NCBI GenBank assembly: GCA_026396705.1 | Contig: JAPLWE010000060.1 | Coordinates: 1 to 35,996 of the forward strand | DNA from: Candidatus Gribaldobacteria bacterium | Lineage (GTDB): Bacteria > Patescibacteriota > Minisyncoccia > Minisyncoccales > CG1-02-41-26 | Direction of reading: 5' to 3' | Length of the DNA: 35,996 nt | Part shown: positions 7,745 to 13,861 of the stretch, piece by piece | Layout: each line of letters opens with the position of its first letter | Position numbering within the stretch: position 1 is the first letter of the stretch | Made by a program: the position numbers and the translations under genes | Notes under the pieces: generated by a model | Told to the model about the DNA's origin: nothing | The model's database searches: none | Seen by the model: only the letters and a program-made list of their open reading frames with translations

Positions 7745-8740
7745 ATGCAGAAGTTAAAACGTAAAAAAATAATAAATATTATAGGACTTTTGTTAATTTT
7801 TATTTTTATAGTTAGCGCAGTTTTGCTTTTTTGGAATTCAAAAAAAGCGCAGAAAGCTGAAACTGAAAATAACCAATATCTGGGTATAGAGTTAATAAAA
7901 AATAAGAATCTTGTTAATGAAGCTATTGAAAAAATAAGCAAATTAAAAATTCCTGTTTTTACTAAAGATAACCCCGGGGTAATTATTGAAGAGATTTCTC
8001 ATGCTGTCAATCTTTATTCACCGCTTCAATTTGCTCCGGCAAAAAAGTATTGGCAATGGTGGATAAGCGATGACGGGTGGAACATACTTGATGAAAATGC
8101 AGTGGTAGCTTCATTAAACATTCCAGTTATAAGCGTTCAAGATCAGCGCACTGGAGAATATCAACCCGCAGGTCCCAAACATCCGTTATCCCAAACCTTA
8201 AATAAATTTATTTTTGATACATTTGAAAATAACGGTTTTCAGCTAAACGCAACCAATACATCTAAAACAGAAGATGATGACAGCCTTTTCGATTATGTTA
8301 TATCTTTCCAAAAAGGCGAATTAAGATGCGCTCTAAATACTAGCAATGGCGGCGCTCAAACTGATAAGCCAAACCAAAAAGAAAGCGGCTATTACTTTCT
8401 TTACTTCATTAGCTGTTCTAACCAATTTAACAAAGCATATCAGGAGCAAGTTCCCTACTTGAAGGTGCTAGGAAACTACGACACCGTAGTAGTTCCTGAA
8501 AAGAGAATAGGGAGTTTCGTTTATCTTAGCGTTCATGGTCGGTTAAGCGGATATTTTATAATTGGAGAGATGGCAAGAGAGAAAATGAAAATCATTTTTG
8601 CGGGGCAAGAGTATCCTCCTTGTAATCTGATGATAGATAATGGTGTTCCCATGGAAATATATGAGAAATGTGACGAGTCAAATTATCCCTATAAATCGCC
8701 GTCAAGCTATCAAACTATCTGGAACCCTCAAAGCCCTTAA
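7745..8740 (+). CDS. membrane-anchored protein, unknown function (module A)
   Basis: 331 residues from ATG 7745 (MQKLKRKK). The open frame extends 27 bases upstream, but that part overlaps the hairpin. A Lys-rich start is followed by one hydrophobic helix (about residues 9-28), then a long extracytoplasmic part rich in aromatic residues (YWQWWISDDGWN). I recognise no family or catalytic motif. Four cysteines (LRCALN, SCSNQ, PPCNL, KCDES) could pair. It has no visible Shine-Dalgarno and begins 24 bases after the hairpin, so it is probably read from the lipoprotein mRNA. The gene at the same position in module B encodes a different protein with the same anchor layout. Confidence 0.75.
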   Translation: MQKLKRKKIINIIGLLLIFIFIVSAVLLFWNSKKAQKAETENNQYLGIELIKNKNLVNEAIEKISKLKIPVFTKDNPGVIIEEISHAVNLYSPLQFAPAKKYWQWWISDDGWNILDENAVVASLNIPVISVQDQRTGEYQPAGPKHPLSQTLNKFIFDTFENNGFQLNATNTSKTEDDDSLFDYVISFQKGELRCALNTSNGGAQTDKPNQKESGYYFLYFISCSNQFNKAYQEQVPYLKVLGNYDTVVVPEKRIGSFVYLSVHGRLSGYFIIGEMAREKMKIIFAGQEYPPCNLMIDNGVPMEIYEKCDESNYPYKSPSSYQTIWNPQSP

Positions 8741-8850
8741 TGATTTTTATAATTTTTGCCAAAGCCAGGCCGTTTTCGTGAAATTTTTAAATTGTTTAGG
8801 AGTTTCGCAAGGGCGGTTTTTTGATTGCTCAAAATTTTGCAGGCTGTTTA

Positions 8851-8880
8851 TTGTAGGTAAGGCATTAAAAATGTTAGAAT
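8851..8880 (+). promoter_or_regulatory. candidate promoter for the agmatinase and histidine kinase genes
   Basis: TTGTAG and TAGAAT separated by 18 bp, with TG one base before the -10. The predicted start near 8887 gives a leader of about 37 nt to the ATG at 8924. Confidence 0.4.
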
Positions 8881-8881
8881 C

Positions 8882-8899
8882 AAAAAATGGGGGTGGATA
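8882..8899 (+). repeat. 18-bp direct repeat, right copy
   Basis: Exact copy of 6953-6970, here non-coding. The flanking bases differ on both sides (GAATC before and TAAAATTT after, against TTGCTG and GAGTAAAT). Confidence 0.7.
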
Positions 8900-8923
8900 T
8901 AAAATTTAAGAAATTTAATATCT

Positions 8924-9817
8924 ATGATTGAATCTATTATCAATTGTAAAAACATAAAAGACGCTGATTGTTTGATTTTGACTGCTGGATACGACAGAAC
9001 ATCTTCCCTTGGGAAAGGGGCGAGTAAAGGAGGGAATATGATTGTTAAATGTCTTCATCAAGACATTGAATTTTTTGATAGATATAATCTAATGGAAACT
9101 AACCATGTTTATAAAATAGCTCACAAAGATTTAGGTATTTCAAACAAAATGCTTCCCGAGCAAATGGTGAAAAAAATAAAAAATGATTATTTAAAACTAA
9201 TTAATGACAAAAGACTTTTAATATTGTTGGGCGGTGATCACTCTGTTTCATCTGGAGTTTTTCAAGCAATTTCAAAAAAATATGATTCTGAAGATATTAC
9301 TGTTTTTCAAATAGACGCTCATTGCGACCTAAGAGATAATGATGCTAACGCTAATCCAGACCAATCTTATGTAAGCAAGTTCGCGCATTCTTGCGTGATG
9401 AGGAGAGCTTCTGAAATGGATTTTAATATAGTGCAAGCGGGTATTCGATCATACGCTAAGGAGGAGTACGATTTTTTTCAGAAAAGTAATAGGATACAAG
9501 TTTTTGAATGGAGAAAAAATATTCCAACAATAGAAGAAATAATCAAGAGCATCAAAACAAGAAAAGTCTATATTACTTTGGATATTGATGGGATAGACCC
9601 AGCCCATATGCCAGCGACGGGAACGCCAGTGCCAGGCGGGTTAGAATGGTATTACGCTATTAAACTTTTGTCAGAATTAATTAAGAAAAAAGACATTATA
9701 GGATTTGATATTGTTGAAGTCGCTCCGAGAGACAATGATGAGCTCACGCAGTTTGCCGCCGCTCAATTATGTTATTATATGATTGGGAATTGTTTAATAA
9801 AAAACAAAAAAGTTTAA
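8924..9817 (+). CDS. speB: agmatinase/arginase-family ureohydrolase
   Basis: 297 residues. It hydrolyses a guanidino group to urea using a binuclear manganese centre; agmatine to putrescine is the likeliest reaction. All metal ligands are visible: His106 in GGDHS, Asp131, His133 and Asp135 in DAHCDLR, and Asp220 and Asp222 in DIDGIDP. The agmatinase-type loop ATGTPVPGGL and the FDIVEVAP strand also fit. The N-terminus is short for the family. Substrate assignment within the superfamily (agmatine, guanidinobutyrate, proclavaminate or formiminoglutamate) is inferred from general likeness, so the symbol is provisional. The histidine kinase gene starts four bases after the stop, so the two are probably cotranscribed. 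Confidence 0.88.
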   Translation: MIESIINCKNIKDADCLILTAGYDRTSSLGKGASKGGNMIVKCLHQDIEFFDRYNLMETNHVYKIAHKDLGISNKMLPEQMVKKIKNDYLKLINDKRLLILLGGDHSVSSGVFQAISKKYDSEDITVFQIDAHCDLRDNDANANPDQSYVSKFAHSCVMRRASEMDFNIVQAGIRSYAKEEYDFFQKSNRIQVFEWRKNIPTIEEIIKSIKTRKVYITLDIDGIDPAHMPATGTPVPGGLEWYYAIKLLSELIKKKDIIGFDIVEVAPRDNDELTQFAAAQLCYYMIGNCLIKNKKV

Positions 9818-9821
9818 AGTT

Positions 9822-11528
9822 ATGTTATTAATTTGTCCTGACTCATCACCAACATTTTTGAAACTATTTGATTTAAGTGTTGCTCCGCACCTTCTCTTTT
9901 ATTCCTACATACCGATTATCGTTGTTTCATTATTTTTCGGTTTTTTCGTGTATTATAAAAGCAAACATTCAATTCATGGAAAAAATTTGCTTTATATTTC
10001 AATCGCATTTTCTTTATTTCTTCTAAATGAGATTATCCAATGGATAGCTGCCCCGGTGGCTTTGGTAGCGTATGCATGGTCGCTAGCCCCATTTTTTCAA
10101 GTTTTTATTTGGTTTTTTACTATAAACTTTTTTTATTGTTTTCTACAAAGCAAACCAATACCACTTAACATAAGAATTATATTATCAGTATTGTTTTTAC
10201 CTATAATTTTTTTCTTACCTTCAAGCTTTAATATATCTTATTTCGATTTAAACAATTGCGAAGGGAAAATTGGTTATATGTGGTATTACTTATATGTTTT
10301 CCAAATATTATCAACTTTGTTTTTAATTTTTTGGGGAATAAAAAAATATAGGGCTACTATAGGAAAATTCAGGAACCAAATTTTATTATCAATAATTGGC
10401 GTTTCCTCTTTCCTTTTCGTGCTCGCTGCTTCTAATATTTTTGGAGAGGTCTTCAAAGTTTATGAAATAAATCTTGTGGGTCCAATAGGAATGGTTATTT
10501 TTTTAGGATTGCTAATTTATACCATTATTAAGTTTGAAACTTTCAACATTAAACTCCTTGGTGCTCAAGCTCTGATTGGCGCGCTGATAGTTCTGATCGG
10601 TTCGCAATTTCTTTTTATCCAAAATCCAACTAACAGGATTTTAACAGCCATTGCTTTTGTCTTAATTACATTTTTTGGTTGGTTTTTGGTCAAAGGTATT
10701 AGAACGGAAATCAAACAGAAAGAACAATTAGATAAAGACGCTAAGGAGTTGGCTAAAGCCAAAGAAAGGGTAGAGACGGCCTATGGCATAGAGAAAAAAG
10801 CCAAGGAAGAGCTTCAGCGCATAGATGAGGCCAAAAGCCAATTCATTATGGCCACCCAACACCATTTGCGAACGCCCCTGACTGCTTTGAAGGGTTACCT
10901 GTCAATGTCTTTGGAGGGCGATTTTGGCGAGGTCAATGATGTCTTGAAAGACAAGATTGCTTCTTGCTTTGATTCAACCAATCGGCTGATTAAGCTGGTC
11001 AACGAATTTTTAGACATTTCTAAATTGCAATTGGGCAAGGGTATTTTAGATATCAAAGAAACTTCTATTACTGATATGTTGAAAGATGTTATTGTTGAGA
11101 TTCAGCCCGAGGCCGACAAAAAGGGCGTTTACCTAACGCTAACTTTGCCCCCAGAGCCCTCGCTTTTAATAATGGCTGATCCAGTCAAGCTTAGAGAGGC
11201 TTTATATAATTTAATTGACAACGCAGTTAAATACACAGAAAAGGGCGGAGTAAAAGTTGAATTACAGGTTGCGACTAAGGCTAAAAAGAATTTTGCGCTT
11301 GTTAAAGTTGCCGACACGGGCATTGGTATGAGCGCGGAAGAAGTAAAAAATGTTTTTGGCCGTCAATTCGAGCGAGGCAAAGAAGCCAAAAAAGTGTATG
11401 CTTTGGGCCGAGGCATTGGGCTTTACATTGCAGCCAGCATTATCAAGGCGCATGAGGGCAAAATTTGGGCCGAATCATTGGGCTCGGGCCAAGGCAGTTC
11501 GTTTTTCGTTGAGTTGGGGGCGAAGTAG
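9822..11528 (+). CDS. membrane sensor histidine kinase with 7TM-type sensor
   Basis: 568 residues. Residues 20-290 hold about eight hydrophobic helices, like the 7TM sensor region seen in many histidine kinases. A coiled-coil linker (300-335) leads to the HisKA box QHHLRTPLTALKGY, with His347 the likely phosphorylated residue. The ATPase part follows: LYNLIDNAVKY (N box, about 461-471), ADTGIGM (G1), FERGK (F box) and GRGIGLYIA (G2). No receiver domain and no adjacent response regulator gene are present, so its partner is elsewhere. Base use changes near 10650: the sensor half is AT-rich like the upstream genes, while the kinase half uses more GCC and GGC codons like the rest of the window. 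A domain swap would explain this. Confidence 0.92.
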   Translation: MLLICPDSSPTFLKLFDLSVAPHLLFYSYIPIIVVSLFFGFFVYYKSKHSIHGKNLLYISIAFSLFLLNEIIQWIAAPVALVAYAWSLAPFFQVFIWFFTINFFYCFLQSKPIPLNIRIILSVLFLPIIFFLPSSFNISYFDLNNCEGKIGYMWYYLYVFQILSTLFLIFWGIKKYRATIGKFRNQILLSIIGVSSFLFVLAASNIFGEVFKVYEINLVGPIGMVIFLGLLIYTIIKFETFNIKLLGAQALIGALIVLIGSQFLFIQNPTNRILTAIAFVLITFFGWFLVKGIRTEIKQKEQLDKDAKELAKAKERVETAYGIEKKAKEELQRIDEAKSQFIMATQHHLRTPLTALKGYLSMSLEGDFGEVNDVLKDKIASCFDSTNRLIKLVNEFLDISKLQLGKGILDIKETSITDMLKDVIVEIQPEADKKGVYLTLTLPPEPSLLIMADPVKLREALYNLIDNAVKYTEKGGVKVELQVATKAKKNFALVKVADTGIGMSAEEVKNVFGRQFERGKEAKKVYALGRGIGLYIAASIIKAHEGKIWAESLGSGQGSSFFVELGAK

Positions 11529-11571
11529 CGATTGCTGGAGACGGATTGAATCTTGACGGCGTGCGTTTTTT

Positions 11572-11599
11572 TTGCTAATCTAAAGGTAGCTTTTATTAT
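11572..11599 (+). promoter_or_regulatory. promoter of lipoprotein module B
   Basis: TTGCTA (11572-11577), a 16-bp spacer, TATTAT (11594-11599). An upstream TTGACG (11553-11558) and a T-run match module A. A four-base insertion after the -10 separates it from the conserved ATTCAAGGAGAAA leader start. Confidence 0.65.
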
Positions 11600-11601
11600 C
11601 T

Positions 11602-11649
11602 ATTCAAGGAGAAAGAATATAGTGGTATTATTACCACAGGAGGCTAAAA
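11602..11649 (+). promoter_or_regulatory. structured 5' leader with upstream SD and hairpin (copy B)
   Basis: ATTCAAGGAGAAA (11602-11614), AAGGAG (11606-11611), a GTG ten bases later (11622), a hairpin GTGGTA-TTAT-TACCAC (11622-11637), then AGGAGG (11638-11643) before the lipoprotein GTG at 11650. Unlike copy A, the frame from GTG 11622 does not stop; it stays open for 106 codons to 11942 across the lipoprotein gene in another frame. Confidence 0.7.
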
Positions 11650-12255
11650 GTGAAAAATTACATCTGTCTTTCAGTTATCGCTATCTTGTTAATGATTTTA
11701 ATGGTTGGATGTGGCTCGGACACGAATACGCCGACCATATCCGAAAGCAATGCTGGGCAGGCAATGTTAGCGCCACCAGTTTACACCGAAGCGCAAATCA
11801 ACTCGCTGATATTGGCAGCGGCGGCGAAAGATGTAGGCAAGTTAAAAGGTCAATGCAAACCTTGGGTAACAGCTTTGATACCACAAGCTGTGAGTGGTCG
11901 GACAATCGGCCCCACCGAACTGTGCAATTTGTATTATTATAATGCCCAGTGGAATCCTGCTGGCAATGCGAAAGTGGTGTGGCAGTTATATACCCCAAAT
12001 TCTTGCATAACCAGCTTTCCGTCTTCTCTGAAGTCGGGACAGATTATCCAGTTGAGGTGGAGGCCAGATGTTGCCAAGTATTGGAATTGTTGCAATAATG
12101 GTCCGCATACAGCCATAATTCAGTCTGTAAGCTCCACAAGCATGCAATGGTATGACTCCAATTTTAACAATGACTCCATTGTCAGATCGCACCCTTTCAG
12201 TTTAGCGCAGTGGCAAAAATATGTTGTCGCTTGGACGGTCTATCAGATTCTCTGA
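11650..12255 (+). CDS. lipoprotein with a predicted Cys/His (CHAP or NlpC/P60-like) hydrolase domain, copy B
   Basis: 201 residues from GTG with AGGAGG six bases upstream. Signal peptide with lipobox ILMVGC (Cys21), then a linker GSDTNTPTISES nearly identical to copy A. Predicted catalytic residues are Cys69 (GQCKPWV), His153 (NGPHTAII) and Asp169 or Asn171 (WYDSN). Compared with copy A it has an insertion of about ten residues before the strand VVWQLY, and two adjacent Cys (WNCCNN) near the active-site His. The N-terminal 60 residues are much better conserved than the middle, which suggests duplication followed by divergence of the substrate face. A different membrane protein gene follows, as in module A. 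Confidence 0.82.
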   Translation: MKNYICLSVIAILLMILMVGCGSDTNTPTISESNAGQAMLAPPVYTEAQINSLILAAAAKDVGKLKGQCKPWVTALIPQAVSGRTIGPTELCNLYYYNAQWNPAGNAKVVWQLYTPNSCITSFPSSLKSGQIIQLRWRPDVAKYWNCCNNGPHTAIIQSVSSTSMQWYDSNFNNDSIVRSHPFSLAQWQKYVVAWTVYQIL

Positions 12256-12270
12256 TTCTAAATAACAAAT

Positions 12271-12283
12271 TTTCTCCTTGAAT
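12271..12283 (-). repeat. 13-bp inverted repeat of the leader, module B
   Basis: TTTCTCCTTGAAT is the exact reverse complement of 11602-11614, including the upstream AAGGAG. It begins 16 bases after the lipoprotein stop. Confidence 0.75.
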
Positions 12284-12286
12284 AAA

Positions 12287-12322
12287 CCGAGCCCTATCAG
12301 AATGATTTTAAATAGGGCTCGG
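12287..12322 (+). terminator. 11-bp hairpin after lipoprotein B
   Basis: CCGAGCCCTAT / ATAGGGCTCGG with a 14-nt loop and no T-run. It is at the same place as the hairpin of module A but unrelated in sequence. Confidence 0.55.
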
Positions 12323-12334
12323 ACATTTCAACTT

Positions 12335-13090
12335 ATGCTCAAAAAAATCTCTAAAATACTAACCAAATATGCTTTGTGCGTCATAATCGCCCTGATTTTA
12401 ATTTCGGTTGCTTGGACGATAGTTTTTTATTTCCATTACAAGGGCAAAGAACAAACAACAGAAGCTAAATTTCAAAGCGATCTTAACATCGCCTTGAGTA
12501 ACCAAGTAGAAAAAGATATTTACGCTATTATCCCTGGCCCGAAATATTTCAATAAAAAATATGGATTCTCGATGGCAGTGCCGAGCGGTAGATGTATTTT
12601 AGAGTATAAATCATCGCTTTCAGATGGTGACATCATTTCATTAGTAGATAGAACTATTCAAGACAATCTTGGTATTTTTACTGACGCTATTCTGAAAGGC
12701 GAGCCAGGTTCTGGTGGCATAAGATATTATTTTTCTATAGTTATAGCGCCTATCAAAGCACCATTAAAAGATAAGGAAGGGCAGGGATCTTCTTCAAGAG
12801 AAGAAGCCAAAAATCTTGAACAAGCGTTTAAGAATGGTTTTGTTGAGAAAACTGAATATTGGATAAATAAGGACAGAAAGGTAACCCTGTATCTTACCGC
12901 AAAGAAAAATGAGGCTTGGCCGAATTCTCTGGACATGGAATTACCAGTTGAGGAAGCATTTTTTGAGGACGGGAACAATGTTTATAATTTTTTCACATCT
13001 GCTCCTTACTACAATGACAGCATAGAAGAAAGGGAAAGTCACATAAAAATAATGGAAGAAGCGATAAAATCAATAAAATTTATTGACTAA
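12335..13090 (+). CDS. membrane-anchored protein, unknown function (module B)
   Basis: 251 residues from ATG 12335 (MLKKISKIL). The frame is open from TTG 12278, but that stretch contains the inverted repeat and hairpin, so the ATG is preferred. One N-terminal helix (about residues 12-34) is followed by an extracytoplasmic domain beginning KYFNKKYGFSMAVPSG. That wording recalls the KYGFsxxyP start of PsbP-like beta domains in anchored proteins, which is only a weak hint. No catalytic motif. It is not visibly homologous to the protein of module A, though it sits at the same place, 12 bases after a hairpin. It is followed by a good terminator at 13115. Confidence 0.75.
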   Translation: MLKKISKILTKYALCVIIALILISVAWTIVFYFHYKGKEQTTEAKFQSDLNIALSNQVEKDIYAIIPGPKYFNKKYGFSMAVPSGRCILEYKSSLSDGDIISLVDRTIQDNLGIFTDAILKGEPGSGGIRYYFSIVIAPIKAPLKDKEGQGSSSREEAKNLEQAFKNGFVEKTEYWINKDRKVTLYLTAKKNEAWPNSLDMELPVEEAFFEDGNNVYNFFTSAPYYNDSIEERESHIKIMEEAIKSIKFID

Positions 13091-13270
13091 TTCAAAAAAC
13101 ACTATTTTAATTTCAAAACCAGCTTGCGCTGGTTTTTGTTTTACAGACGAATATCGGGGTGATTGCAGACAATGGTTTGAAAATGTTAAGATTAAATAAT
13201 TGATTCACTCTGCAGTCTTTGCCGTAGGGTTATTTACAAAAGTCGAGAATTGCCAAGAAATTAATATAAT
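13091..13270 (+). other. 180-bp intergenic stretch
   Basis: Holds the terminator at 13115-13141 and then sequence resembling 4191-4215 (GTTTT followed by GGGGTG.TTG). No gene is seen. A TATAAT at 13265-13270 touches the NUDIX ATG directly, too close for a normal promoter of that start. Confidence 0.5.
13115..13141 (+). terminator. Rho-independent terminator
   Basis: Perfect stem AAAACCAGC-TTGC-GCTGGTTTT followed by TG and a further TTTT. It ends the module B transcript and resembles the imperfect hairpin at 4170. Confidence 0.75.
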
Positions 13271-13744
13271 ATGGAGCAGAAAATAACAATTGGCAATGTG
13301 TGTTTTATCAAGGATTCTGTCAATGATAAAGTATTGTTGTTAAAAAGAGCAAAAGAGCCAATGCAGAATATGTATACTGGCGTTGGTGGTAAAACAGATT
13401 TTGGAGAGAGTATTGGCGAATCTTGCGCGCGAGAAGCCAAGGAGGAAACTGGCCTAAACATCAGCGATGTTAAATTAAGAGGGGTTATTAAAACAATTTT
13501 AGACGGAAGCGCATCCTCTTGGGTTTTGTTTGTTTATACTACAGATAAGTTTGACGGAAAGATAATTGATTGCGTTGAGGGCGAATTGAGCTGGGTGCCT
13601 ATGGCTGATATTTTCTCGTATGAATTGATTGGTTTTATCAGAAGAATTTTACCTCATATTTTAAGCGAGCAGGGTTTTGTGGAGGGTTTGATTTTGCATG
13701 ACATCAGAGGCAATATTATTGAAGAAAAATTGATCGTTAGCTAA
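13271..13744 (+). CDS. NUDIX hydrolase, MutT-like
   Basis: 157 residues. The NUDIX box is complete at residues 40-62: G-KTDFG-E-SIGESCA-RE-AK-EE-T-G-L, giving the Mg-binding helix. NUDIX enzymes cleave nucleoside diphosphates linked to another group. The start, YTGVGGKTDFGES with an upstream LLLKRAKEP strand, suggests an oxidised-dNTP or general NTP sanitation enzyme, but specificity cannot be read from the box. It lies between two terminators (13115 and 13791), so it is probably its own transcription unit. No Shine-Dalgarno is visible. Confidence 0.9.
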   Translation: MEQKITIGNVCFIKDSVNDKVLLLKRAKEPMQNMYTGVGGKTDFGESIGESCAREAKEETGLNISDVKLRGVIKTILDGSASSWVLFVYTTDKFDGKIIDCVEGELSWVPMADIFSYELIGFIRRILPHILSEQGFVEGLILHDIRGNIIEEKLIVS

Positions 13745-13790
13745 AAATGAAAGATCTGCTCCGATCTTGCCATGGCGTAGTTTTAATATT

Positions 13791-13822
13791 CAGGAAGGAG
13801 GGAAGCTCCTTCCTGTTTTTTT
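13791..13822 (+). terminator. Rho-independent terminator
   Basis: CAGGAAGGAG-GGAAG-CTCCTTCCTG (10-bp perfect stem) followed by T7. Its stem core AGGAAGGAG/CTCCTTCCT recurs at 19217-19239 with a different loop. Confidence 0.88.
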
Positions 13823-13826
13823 GCGC

Positions 13827-13855
13827 TTGCTTTGAGCTTGGCGAAAGGGTAAAAT
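13827..13855 (+). promoter_or_regulatory. promoter of the secreted protease gene, leaderless
   Basis: TTGCTT (13827-13832), a 17-bp spacer, TAAAAT (13850-13855). With the usual seven-base offset the transcript would begin at the ATG itself (13862), so the mRNA may have no leader. Identical hexamers and spacer precede carA. Confidence 0.6.
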
Positions 13856-13861
13856 AAAAAA

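Larger units (their letters stand above)
8741..8923 (+). other. 183-bp intergenic stretch with a promoter and the right direct-repeat copy
   Basis: No convincing gene. It holds a candidate promoter (TTGTAG 8851-8856, 18 bp, TAGAAT 8875-8880 with an extended TG) and the right copy of the 18-bp repeat at 8882-8899, which would lie in the 5' leader of the agmatinase gene. Confidence 0.5.

Noticed and set aside
8640-8909. 89-codon plus-strand frame
   Set aside because: It overlaps the end of the membrane protein and then non-coding sequence; the peptide shows no domain, and the promoter and repeat lie within it.
11350-11556. 68-codon frame inside the histidine kinase
   Set aside because: It is a shadow of the kinase ATPase domain in another frame.
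11553-11942. 129-codon frame overlapping lipoprotein B as a separate gene
   Set aside because: It overlaps the well-supported lipoprotein in another frame and its peptide has no domain. Only the part from GTG 11622 is of interest, as a leader-frame extension.
13265-13270. TATAAT directly before the NUDIX ATG as its promoter
   Set aside because: The transcription start would fall inside the coding region, and there is no -35 at 15-19 bp. The same applies to TATAAT at 21960.
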